64,000 bases of DNA, taken from the NCBI GenBank assembly GCA_034435055.1, contig DAOTXS010000076.1:109078-173077 (forward strand), written 5' to 3'. The DNA comes from DAOTXS01 sp034435055. Its GTDB lineage: Bacteria > Chloroflexota > Anaerolineae > UBA4142. Positions within the stretch are counted from its first letter, which is position 1, and each line of letters starts with the position of its first letter. The notes beneath the pieces are model-generated. The model was not told where the DNA came from. It saw only the letters and a program-made list of their open reading frames with translations, and did no database searches. A program made the translations under genes and the position numbers. This document shows positions 57,488 through 64,000 of this stretch, one piece after another.

Positions 57488-58443
57488 TGAGCAGTAAGCC
57501 CGCCGCGCCAACCGTTTCATCGCCGGGAACGAATGTCTCGGCGGCATCGGCGCGCGCGCCAGAAAAACCGCGCAAGCGCACCTTACTTTCGCAACGGGTC
57601 TTTGCGTTACAGCAAATCATCCCGCTCGGCATTCTCGCCGTCGTGATGTTTTACGAGGTGATGAGCCACCTCATTTTTCAAACCGAGGTGCATCCCCTTC
57701 TCTTTGCGGTCGAGACGCTGACGTTTGGCATCTTGGGTCCCGCGTTCACCTGGGTTACACTCAACTGGGTCGCGCGCGAAATTCGCCAACGCGAACGTGC
57801 GGAAGGCGAAGCCGACGAATTGAATGCGATGTTGCAAGAAATGCATCATCGCATCAAGAATAATTTACAAACCGTCGCTGATTTGTTGACGCTCGAAATG
57901 TCGCGCAACTTGCGCCCCGAAGTGCAAGAGAGTTTGCGTGATTCGATTACGCGGATCAAGAGTATCGCGGCATCCCACGAACTCTTGTCCGTCGAAAGTG
58001 TTGGCTTGACCGACATCACCGAACTCGCGCGGCGCGTGGTCGCCACGACCAAACGCAGTATGTTGCGTCCCGATCAGAAAATCGAAATCGTCGTCAAAGG
58101 CCACGAGATTTATCTTGGCTCGAAGCAGGCGACGGCGTTCGCGCTCGTGTTGAACGAATTGATTGCGAACGCCATCGAACATGGTTTTCGCACGCGGCGC
58201 GAAGGGGCAATCGAAATCGAACTCGATTGGGATGCGTCAGAAGTATGGATGCGCGTGCAAGACGACGGCGAAGGTTTACCGAACGGATTCGATTTAAATA
58301 CTTCGCGCGGTCTTGGTTTGCAGATCGCGCGCACACTCGTCGAAAAAGATTTGCGCGGTAAATTGGCTTTGACATCGAACGGCGCGGGGACAACCGCGTG
58401 GGTACTGTTCCAACGCGGCGTCGCGTTGACCAACAAGGAGTGA
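57487..58443 (+). CDS. HisKA_2-type sensor histidine kinase
   Basis: A 318-residue kinase. Two helices (about 38-60 and 72-95) have only a few residues between them, so no external sensor exists. The phospho-acceptor is in EMHHRIKNNLQTVADLL, typical of the HisKA_2 (EutW/PdtaS-like) family, followed by an HATPase with LVLNELIANAIEHGF and DDGEGLP. The partner is the ANTAR regulator encoded 2 nt downstream, as in EutW/EutV. Start at 57487 overlaps the upstream stop. Confidence 0.9.
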   Translation: MSSKPAAPTVSSPGTNVSAASARAPEKPRKRTLLSQRVFALQQIIPLGILAVVMFYEVMSHLIFQTEVHPLLFAVETLTFGILGPAFTWVTLNWVAREIRQRERAEGEADELNAMLQEMHHRIKNNLQTVADLLTLEMSRNLRPEVQESLRDSITRIKSIAASHELLSVESVGLTDITELARRVVATTKRSMLRPDQKIEIVVKGHEIYLGSKQATAFALVLNELIANAIEHGFRTRREGAIEIELDWDASEVWMRVQDDGEGLPNGFDLNTSRGLGLQIARTLVEKDLRGKLALTSNGAGTTAWVLFQRGVALTNKE

Positions 58444-58445
58444 GG

Positions 58446-59027
58446 ATGATGGATGCGTTGAGGATTTTGATTGCCGATGACGAAAGTCTGCGCGTGATGA
58501 GTCTCAAAGGACAATTGGAAACGATCGGACATCGAGTTGTCGCCGAGGCATCGAACGGCAAAGAGGCGGTGCATCTGGCGCAAGAGTTGAAACCGGATTT
58601 GGCGATTCTCGATATCAAGATGCCGGAACTGGACGGCATCGAGGCGGCAAAGCAGATTATGACCGAGCGCCCGATTCCGATCATTTTGCTGACGGCGTAC
58701 AGCGAACAAGAATTGGCGGAACGCGCCGCCGAAGCGAATGTGTCGGCGTACTTGATGAAGCCGGTGTCGGAACACGATTTGCTCCCGGCGATTGCGCTTG
58801 CCGTGCAACGGTTCAAAGAATTCCAGTCGTTGCATCAAGAAGTCGATAATTTGCGCGACGCGCTCGAAACGCGCAAGTTGGTCGAACGCGCGAAAGGAAT
58901 TTTGATGCGTCGTTTGAATTTGACGGAAGAAGAAGCGTTCCGCCGAATGCAACGCCGGAGTCAAAACGAGAACAAGAAGCTTGGCGAAATTGCACAAGCG
59001 ATTATCACGGCGGATGGAATGTTGTAG
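58446..59027 (+). CDS. Response regulator with ANTAR RNA-binding output
   Basis: A 193-residue regulator. The receiver has LIADDESLRVMSLKGQLETI, ILDIKMPELDGIEAA (phospho-Asp) and LLTAYSEQE and LMKPVSEHD. The C-terminal ANTAR domain reads LVERAKGILMRRLNLTEEEA and FRRMQRRSQNENKKLGEIAQ. ANTAR proteins bind tandem hexaloop RNA hairpins and prevent termination. The adjacent cytochrome gene has such hairpins in its leader (61454-61490). AAGGAG precedes the ATG. Confidence 0.94.
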   Translation: MMDALRILIADDESLRVMSLKGQLETIGHRVVAEASNGKEAVHLAQELKPDLAILDIKMPELDGIEAAKQIMTERPIPIILLTAYSEQELAERAAEANVSAYLMKPVSEHDLLPAIALAVQRFKEFQSLHQEVDNLRDALETRKLVERAKGILMRRLNLTEEEAFRRMQRRSQNENKKLGEIAQAIITADGML

Positions 59028-59040
59028 CATTTCCAAAATC

Positions 59041-59076
59041 GAACCTCTGCTCACCCTTGAGCAGAGGTTCTTTTAT
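59041..59076. terminator. Bidirectional terminator
   Basis: The perfect 13-bp stem GAACCTCTGCTCA/TGAGCAGAGGTTC with CCCT loop is followed by TTTTATTT. It separates convergent ANTAR and cytochrome genes. Confidence 0.9.
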
Positions 59077-59099
59077 TTCTGGGAATCTCTTCGCGGACT

Positions 59100-61280
59100 T
59101 TATTGTGAGACGCGGTGCACTTTGTCAACGGCAAAGTCGCGCCCGGGTCCGTGACAGATCGAGCAGGTCTCGACGCCGTTCGCGCCAGTTGTGAGTTGAA
59201 AGTGCGCAACCTTGACTTGGTTCGAGTGACAGCCGATGCAGGTGGCGGTGACCGGTTGCCATGTGCGGATCACTTGACCCCCTTGTGTAACAGTGGTTGC
59301 CAGCGCGGTGGTGGGCAGTGGCAATTGATTGGTCGTGCCGAGGTGACACTTGCTACAATTGCGTTGACCGCTTGCCGTTGGGTAACCCAGGTCTTCGGTG
59401 CGTGCCACGGAGCGACCGTAGAATTCGACCGCCACATCGCGTTCGTTGCCAATGTGGAGCGAGTGGATCATGTACTTTTGATGAATCGATTCGGGCGGGA
59501 GTTTTTCTTTCGGTCGTGCGGCTTCGTCGGTTGCATTGGCGTGATGGCAGAGATCACAGTATTCCGGACTGCGGCGAATGCCGCCGTGCACGGTTAGTCC
59601 GTTCGGACTGCCGAGTTCGAGGTGGCACGTGTTGCATTTGGCTAGATTGGTAACTGTGCGGCGCGGCACAACGGGCGAGCCGTCGACGGAAACGTACTTG
59701 ACCGGGTTGACATTGCCCTCGCGCACGACTAGGTCTTTGGCGTCGTTGCCTTTGATGGTGGTATTTTTGTATGCCGCCATCCCAATTCCAACCGAACCTT
59801 TCCACGTTGCGTCGAGTGTTGCCGCGAACGTGTACCGGAACTTGCCGCCGCCGAGATCGGCGAGCGTGCCGGCGCGAACGAATGGCGCGGCGGGTGGCAC
59901 GGTGATTTGATTCACCATCTCGCGGATCGAGCGCGCGTAATCGGTAGTGGGACCCGCAAGGACGACTTCGATGAAATCGAGTTTAGTGGCATCGAGTGCT
60001 GCGCCGGCGTTGTCCTTGACCGTGAATTCGATGACCGGTTTTTCGCCGACTTTGGCGGTTACGCTGTCGAGTGTGTACACCAGACCTTTGAGTTGTTTCG
60101 AGCGTGTGGGAATCACGTGTGCGCCAACGACGGAAGCATCGAACTCGTTGCCGCTGTCGGCGGGATGACAGGTCTTGCACGCCTTGTCATCTTTTTGCGG
60201 ACCGGCGGCGTGGTCTTTGCCACCCGGGAATTTTGACTTGCCGGTTTCCCAATCGATGTCGTCGTGACAGGAGCCGCACGCGGCGCGGCTGGGCATCGTC
60301 TTCCAGTTATCCGCTTGCGGTGCATCGCGATGGCACGTGGTGCAATTGCGCACGTCTTGCGGAAAGCCGGCTTTGGAGAAATCGAAAACGTTCAGGTTGT
60401 AGCCGACGATATAGTACGGTTTTTTGCCCGCCACCACACTTGGCAATTGTTTGCCAAAGTGGATTTTGTGCGTCATCACTTTCAAATCGACTGAGTTGCC
60501 GCTTTCCGGATCGAAAGTTTGATCGGTGTGGCAGACGGCGCAGTAAACAACCTCGCGTCGTTGTCCGCCGTGCGCGGCGATATTATCGTGACAGCTGTTG
60601 CACGTTTTTGTATTGACGACTTCACGTTTTACCGGTGTGCCGCCGCCCGGTACAAACCAATATGCTGAATTCGCGACAAACTCGCGTGCGTTGCGGGTGG
60701 CTTGTCCAGCGACCACCGTGGTCGCGGCTTTGTCGTAGTTTGCCGGGATGGTGCGGCTGAAAACGTAGGTGTAGCCGGTATCGGTTTGCGTCAACTTGCC
60801 GCCGGAATCTACTTGCGCTTGTTTGGTGGTCGTCAGCGTCGGTTTGGTGGCGGCGTTCTGAAATCTATACTCGCGCCCGGCAACTGCATCGTTGGTGAGA
60901 TAACTTTCATAATCCGATAAACCGGTGTCTTTATCGGTTACAATTTTGGCGATGCCAAATTGAACACTGTTGGCGTCCAGATCGTTGGGCGCAACGGCGT
61001 TGCCGCGACCATCGACGATTTTGAACGTGACGACCGGTTTATTGTCTGCCGGAATTTCGACTTTGCTGATTTCCATCGCCAGCCCGGGTTCGGGTGGAAC
61101 GGATGCGGATTTGCCGGCGGGACCGGGTGGGCCGGCGGGACCCGCAGGACCGGCGGGACCGGCCGGTCCGGTCGCACCCGTAGCGCCCGGGGCGCCGGGT
61201 GCCCCACTGCATGAGACAATTGAAATCAACAAAGTTAAAAGCGCAATTGTCCCAAATATGACGAGGACTTGTCTATGCAT
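59100..61280 (-). CDS. OmcA/MtrC-type decahaem lipoprotein with collagen-like stalk
   Basis: A 726-residue surface cytochrome. A signal peptide with lipobox (SIVSC, Cys ~24) is followed by a Gly-X-Y collagen-like stretch (about 26-56). Two beta-rich domains alternate with two pentahaem groups: CNSCH, CAVCH, CTTCH, CGSCH, CKTCH and CNTCH, CDLCH, CSKCH, CIGCH, CSICH, ten CxxCH in all. This order is that of OmcA/MtrC cytochromes that pass electrons to minerals or other cells. CAGGAG precedes the ATG. The leader holds ANTAR-like hairpins and a terminator. Confidence 0.93.
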   Translation of the reverse strand: MHRQVLVIFGTIALLTLLISIVSCSGAPGAPGATGATGPAGPAGPAGPAGPPGPAGKSASVPPEPGLAMEISKVEIPADNKPVVTFKIVDGRGNAVAPNDLDANSVQFGIAKIVTDKDTGLSDYESYLTNDAVAGREYRFQNAATKPTLTTTKQAQVDSGGKLTQTDTGYTYVFSRTIPANYDKAATTVVAGQATRNAREFVANSAYWFVPGGGTPVKREVVNTKTCNSCHDNIAAHGGQRREVVYCAVCHTDQTFDPESGNSVDLKVMTHKIHFGKQLPSVVAGKKPYYIVGYNLNVFDFSKAGFPQDVRNCTTCHRDAPQADNWKTMPSRAACGSCHDDIDWETGKSKFPGGKDHAAGPQKDDKACKTCHPADSGNEFDASVVGAHVIPTRSKQLKGLVYTLDSVTAKVGEKPVIEFTVKDNAGAALDATKLDFIEVVLAGPTTDYARSIREMVNQITVPPAAPFVRAGTLADLGGGKFRYTFAATLDATWKGSVGIGMAAYKNTTIKGNDAKDLVVREGNVNPVKYVSVDGSPVVPRRTVTNLAKCNTCHLELGSPNGLTVHGGIRRSPEYCDLCHHANATDEAARPKEKLPPESIHQKYMIHSLHIGNERDVAVEFYGRSVARTEDLGYPTASGQRNCSKCHLGTTNQLPLPTTALATTVTQGGQVIRTWQPVTATCIGCHSNQVKVAHFQLTTGANGVETCSICHGPGRDFAVDKVHRVSQ

Positions 61281-61406
61281 GCTCTTTTCTCCTGCGTAGG
61301 ATTTTTCAATCGCGTGCTACTTCAATCGTCAAGCATCACCTCCTTCTCGCTATTGATCCCCGATTCCCTCGTCAGAATCGTTGATTGGATTTACTTGTCG
61401 TCTGCT

Positions 61407-61449
61407 CAAACAAAACTGCCTCAGGCACGACAAAGAATAGCCAGAGGCA
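61407..61449 (-). terminator. Leader terminator of the decahaem cytochrome gene
   Basis: TGCCTCTGGC/GCCTGAGGCA (one mismatch) is followed by GTTTTGTTTG, minus strand, about 130 nt before the ATG. Confidence 0.75.
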
Positions 61450-61453
61450 ATCT

Positions 61454-61490
61454 TCACCTCCATTGGTGATATGACGCCCACATTAGCGCC
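61454..61490 (-). promoter_or_regulatory. Tandem hexaloop hairpins, candidate ANTAR target
   Basis: P1 (61490-61473): GGCGCT/GGCGTC with loop AATGTG. P2 (61469-61454): TCACC/GGTGA with loop AATGGA. Both loops have A at position 1 and G at position 4, the known ANTAR signature, and the terminator follows 4 nt later. The linker between hairpins is only 3 nt, shorter than usual. Confidence 0.55.
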
Positions 61491-61588
61491 TTGATAAAGC
61501 GATTTTATCACGAAAACCAAAATGATTTAATATGCAAATGGGTCAACTCGTGATACTCAAGTATCAGACTCGCGCTCGGAAAACGATC

Positions 61589-61627
61589 AAACAACAAGAC
61601 TCTTGGCAACCAAGAGTCTTGTTGTTT
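61589..61627 (-). terminator. Strong terminator of the 14-haem cytochrome gene
   Basis: An 18-bp perfect stem, AAACAACAAGACTCTTGG and its complement, with a 3-nt loop. The T-rich 3' arm lies on the minus strand. Confidence 0.85.
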
Positions 61628-61642
61628 GTCCAGTCATTCGGT

Positions 61643-63718
61643 TTATTTGTGGCACGCTCCGCACGTGGTGTCCGTGCGTCCCGCGTGATCGTTAGGCAGT
61701 TTGGGTCCAATGTTGTTCGCGTGACAAGCAATGCAGGTTGTGCGTCCAGCGTGACTTGCCGGCAGTGGCTTGATGCCGCCGGTTGATGATGCTGCGCTCG
61801 ACGAAACTGAACTCGACGCGGAAGAAACGCTCGCGCTCGATGATGCGGAACTTGACGGCGCGATTGTAGGTGCGACCGTTGGCGCAACGGTCGGTCGGGT
61901 TGTGGGCGCGGATGTGGGTGCAATCGTCGGTGCGATTGTGGGTCGCACGGTTGGAACAACAGTCGGTTGCGCCGCGCTGGTCGTCGTCGTTTTGTGGCAG
62001 GTCAAGCAGTTGTTATTCGTGAAACCGAAATCTTTGTGGAACTGCGTGATCTGCTTGACGCCTGGCGCGCCGGTGCCGTGACAACCCAAGCAGTTCGTTC
62101 GCCCGGCCGTATCGTGTGTAATTCTGGACGGACCGCCCGTGCTTGTGCCGGGTAATGGTGTTGCCGCCGGCGATGGTACGGCGGGCTTGTGACACGCCAA
62201 GCACGAATCTTTGGGACGATTGTTGTGATCGGAGGGGAATGGACGAACGATACTGTTTTGTCCGTGACAAATCAAACAGTCCGGATTTCCACCAATCGGA
62301 TGTGGAACCGGCGAAGGTGGAGCGTTGGGACTTGACGCCGGTGGCACCGGTGGTTTGAAAATCTTGGCGAGATTTGGCGCATTCAACCCGACGAATTTCC
62401 ACGCTTGTCCGTGACACGCGCTGTTCGCGCAGAAGGATGAATTGTCTTTGCCGCCGGCATTGTTCGTGTCGTGGCACACCTGGCACGTCGTATTGAACAC
62501 GCTTCGATGCTCTGCCAACCACGTTGTCGTCTTGTGCGATTCCGGTTCATCGGTGCGTTCCAGCGAGACGACTGGCGCCGCGCCGCCCGCTACCGCAACT
62601 TCGGGAATCGTGTGACAGACATTGCACTCGAGCCGAACGGCTTGCTTGTTATCGGCTGTCAAATGCTTGCCGTCGTGACAACGAAAACACCCGGGCCACT
62701 CACGATGCCCGATATTATTCGGGTGCGTCGTCCACGATAAATCTTGCGTTGGATAAACGAGCTCGCGGTAGATCGTCTTGACATACTCGACCGATTGTTT
62801 GAGTTTGTCAGGATTGTTCCTGGCATAATCGGGATAATTCTGCGTGTAAAAAGTATTCAGCCGGTCGATGGCTTTGTCCGCTTCGGCAAAATCGGCGTAC
62901 GTGCCGGTCAACACTTCGACCACTTTTTTCTTCGCCGATGGCATTTGCGGATCGATGCGTTGCAGTGCGAGCGCTTGATCGACGGCTTGCTCCGGATTGC
63001 GGAACGTGTGCGACACGCGGTTGTGGCAATCGATACAGTCCATTCGGATCTTGGGCAGGCGGCTGATTTCGTCCGGCGTCAAGGGATGTTGCACATCCAT
63101 ATACGTCGTTACCTTGCCGTCCGCGCCGGTAACTTGCACCCACGGAATTTCTTGCCGCAATTCGTCGAGCGCAATGAAATCGACTTTATTCTCGATGTGC
63201 CAGTGAATTCCCAAGCCGCGCCCTTCGCGCCGCAAACCGCCGCCGGTCTTCATCAATAAATAAGTCGTGACCAGCGAATTTTTATCGTCGGACTCGAAAT
63301 GCCGCACGGCAACCGAACGGTCGTTGGAAAATTTTTCGGGCCAATGACAGCGCTCGCACGATTCGCGCGCCGGGATCATACTTTTGGCGTAGAGCGGAAA
63401 ATGATAAGTGCCGCTGGAGTAGCGAATCACGTGCATCAAATCGCCGGCTTTGCGCGTGAAGGTCGTCGTGATAAAGTCGCGCCCGATGTGACAATCGACG
63501 CACGCCACGCGCGCGTGCGGGGAACGTTGCCACGCGTTGTACTCCGGCGGCATCGTGTGACAAGTCGTGCCGCAAAATTGCGGGCTGTTGGTGTAGTCCC
63601 ACACGTACGCCACGCCGATAAATAAAATGAGCAACACCACCAGTCCAATTCCCGCAAACGCGATTTGGCGCAGAGTAATCGAACGGATGCGTTGCCACAA
63701 GTTGCGTAACACAGACAT
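61643..63718 (-). CDS. NapC/NirT-type multihaem cytochrome (about 14 haem sites)
   Basis: A 691-residue protein with an N-terminal anchor helix (about 20-40) and a NapC/NirT-like domain. Twelve CxxCH motifs are present (CVDCH, CERCH, CIDCH, CFRCH, CNVCH, CQVCH, CLICH, CLACH, CLGCH, CLTCH, CIACH, CGACH). Two expanded sites, CGTTCH (x3) and CANSACH (x4), may hold haem as well. A Thr/Pro/Ser linker near the end joins a di-haem module (KPLPASHAGRTTCIACH) shared with the cytochrome b protein at 1883. It is likely a quinol dehydrogenase feeding extracellular cytochromes. GAGGAG precedes the ATG. Confidence 0.9.
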   Translation of the reverse strand: MSVLRNLWQRIRSITLRQIAFAGIGLVVLLILFIGVAYVWDYTNSPQFCGTTCHTMPPEYNAWQRSPHARVACVDCHIGRDFITTTFTRKAGDLMHVIRYSSGTYHFPLYAKSMIPARESCERCHWPEKFSNDRSVAVRHFESDDKNSLVTTYLLMKTGGGLRREGRGLGIHWHIENKVDFIALDELRQEIPWVQVTGADGKVTTYMDVQHPLTPDEISRLPKIRMDCIDCHNRVSHTFRNPEQAVDQALALQRIDPQMPSAKKKVVEVLTGTYADFAEADKAIDRLNTFYTQNYPDYARNNPDKLKQSVEYVKTIYRELVYPTQDLSWTTHPNNIGHREWPGCFRCHDGKHLTADNKQAVRLECNVCHTIPEVAVAGGAAPVVSLERTDEPESHKTTTWLAEHRSVFNTTCQVCHDTNNAGGKDNSSFCANSACHGQAWKFVGLNAPNLAKIFKPPVPPASSPNAPPSPVPHPIGGNPDCLICHGQNSIVRPFPSDHNNRPKDSCLACHKPAVPSPAATPLPGTSTGGPSRITHDTAGRTNCLGCHGTGAPGVKQITQFHKDFGFTNNNCLTCHKTTTTSAAQPTVVPTVRPTIAPTIAPTSAPTTRPTVAPTVAPTIAPSSSASSSASVSSASSSVSSSAASSTGGIKPLPASHAGRTTCIACHANNIGPKLPNDHAGRTDTTCGACHK

Positions 63719-63743
63719 GACTCTCCTCGCTCCCTTGCTGGAA

Positions 63744-63774
63744 TGAAAACTGCCTTTCGCAAATCGGAAAGGCA
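63744..63774 (-). terminator. Leader terminator of the 14-haem gene
   Basis: TGCCTTTC/GAAAGGCA with an 8-nt loop is followed by GTTTTCATT, minus strand, about 25 nt before the ATG and after the promoter. Confidence 0.75.
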
Positions 63775-63800
63775 TTCGTCACCTTCCGTAACGCGGCAGT

Positions 63801-63820
63801 CGACAGCGGCATCACTGTCG
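63801..63820 (-). promoter_or_regulatory. Leader stem-loop of the 14-haem gene
   Basis: CGACAG/CTGTCG around TGATGCCG (minus strand). It resembles the TGATGGGG loop upstream of the nonahaem gene. Further pairing could reduce the loop to 4 nt. Confidence 0.5.
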
Positions 63821-63836
63821 TCGATAACTTGGTATC

Positions 63837-63865
63837 ATATTACATTATAAATGTGTTAAAGTCAA
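63837..63865 (-). promoter_or_regulatory. Promoter of the 14-haem cytochrome gene
   Basis: TTGACT (63865-63860) and TAATAT (63842-63837) are 17 bp apart, minus strand. The leader (~110 nt) includes the stem-loop and terminator. Confidence 0.7.
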
Positions 63866-63883
63866 AGATAGGGCAATCGCATT

Positions 63884-64000
63884 TCAACTCGAAAGAACTT
63901 TGAGCAAGTAATCTTGATCCCAGGCGGCTTTGAGTCTTTTCGCTTTGATGCCAATCTTGGCTGTCTGTTCTTGCTTTAAGAGATTGAGCGCAATGTGTCG
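63884..64000 (-). CDS. Transposase C-terminus, ISAs1-like (partial)
   Basis: A frame open to the right edge ends at TGA 63884-63886, giving 38 residues: RHIALNLLKQEQTAKIGIKA then KRLKAAWDQDYLLKVL. This is the conserved end of DDE transposases of the ISAs1 type. The rest lies outside the window. Its presence beside the cytochrome genes marks a possible boundary of acquired DNA. No inverted end of the IS was identified. Confidence 0.75.
   Translation of the reverse strand, partial: RHIALNLLKQEQTAKIGIKAKRLKAAWDQDYLLKVLSS

Larger units (their letters stand above)
61281..61642. other. Gap between cytochrome genes: leader and terminator
   Basis: About 360 bp without a gene. It holds, on the minus strand, two hexaloop hairpins (61454-61490), an attenuator-like terminator (61407-61449) and ~125 nt before the ATG of the decahaem gene; and the terminator of the 14-haem gene (61589-61627). 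A GATAAA/TTTATC palindrome at about 61492-61508 lies just upstream of the hairpins and might be an operator or -10 region. Confidence 0.6.

Noticed and set aside
61281..61500. Cyclic di-GMP (GEMM-I) riboswitch in the decahaem leader
   Set aside because: The conserved class I core words (for example CACAGGGCAAACC) are absent; the hexaloop pair fits ANTAR better.

Overview
The window reads as a chromosomal segment of an anaerobic, probably Chloroflexota (Anaerolineae-like) bacterium. This placement is inference. It rests on secreted proteins with long Thr/Pro-rich linkers, bacterial-type Wood-Ljungdahl genes, ClpC and S1-type housekeeping genes, multihaem cytochromes, and intergenic DNA packed with short palindromic repeats. 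No rRNA, tRNA or CRISPR array was found.

Layout. (1) 1-3.4 kb: the end of a BNR/YCF48-like gene, a MoaD/ThiS-like gene, and a two-gene cytochrome operon (9-haem membrane cytochrome plus a cytochrome b fused to three di-haem modules). (2) 3.4-6.4 kb: an ArsR-YnfA-P1B ATPase metal operon with a clear promoter and operator. (3) 6.4-10.3 kb: clpC and an S1-domain protein. (4) 10.8-13.9 kb: a tripartite tricarboxylate transporter (TctA, TctB, TctC). (5) 14-23.3 kb: mixed genes (FemAB-like GNAT, thioesterase, aminotransferase, hpt, GH99-like, macro domain, V4R plus diguanylate cyclase, phosphoesterase), with mobile-looking repeats at 14.05-15.9 kb. (6) 23.4-51 kb: an almost unbroken minus-strand carbon-metabolism island: fumarase beta and alpha around a D-malate/isocitrate-type dehydrogenase, metF, metV, folD, malic enzyme, acsE, the RACo corrinoid activator, acsC, acsD, acsB, the CODH cooS/acsA, a ferredoxin and fhs. 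With formate dehydrogenase supplied elsewhere this is a complete Wood-Ljungdahl pathway. (7) 51-55 kb: an operon with a DUF6062-like protein, a cation antiporter and an inactive pyrophosphatase-like/PH fusion, behind a transcription attenuator. (8) 55-59 kb: a MetE/UroD-like methyltransferase, then a membrane protein, HisKA_2 kinase and ANTAR antiterminator. (9) 59-64 kb: an OmcA/MtrC-type decahaem lipoprotein with a collagen-like stalk, a NapC-type 14-haem cytochrome, and the end of a transposase.

How it fits together. The Wood-Ljungdahl/C4-acid island can make or oxidise acetyl-CoA. The three multihaem cytochrome loci could carry electrons between the quinone pool and an extracellular acceptor or partner. 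All three cytochrome loci have a terminator-like hairpin between the likely promoter and the start codon. The one before the decahaem gene follows two hexaloop hairpins that match the known ANTAR target shape, and an ANTAR regulator sits next door. Antitermination control of extracellular electron transfer is the most testable new idea here.

The most unusual DNA structure is a set of at least 16 intergenic palindromes. Each is built from tandem 7-9-nt words peculiar to that locus on one arm, with their complements on the other. Two other repeat families (called REP-A and REP-B here) also occur, and one copy of each lies in frame inside a gene.
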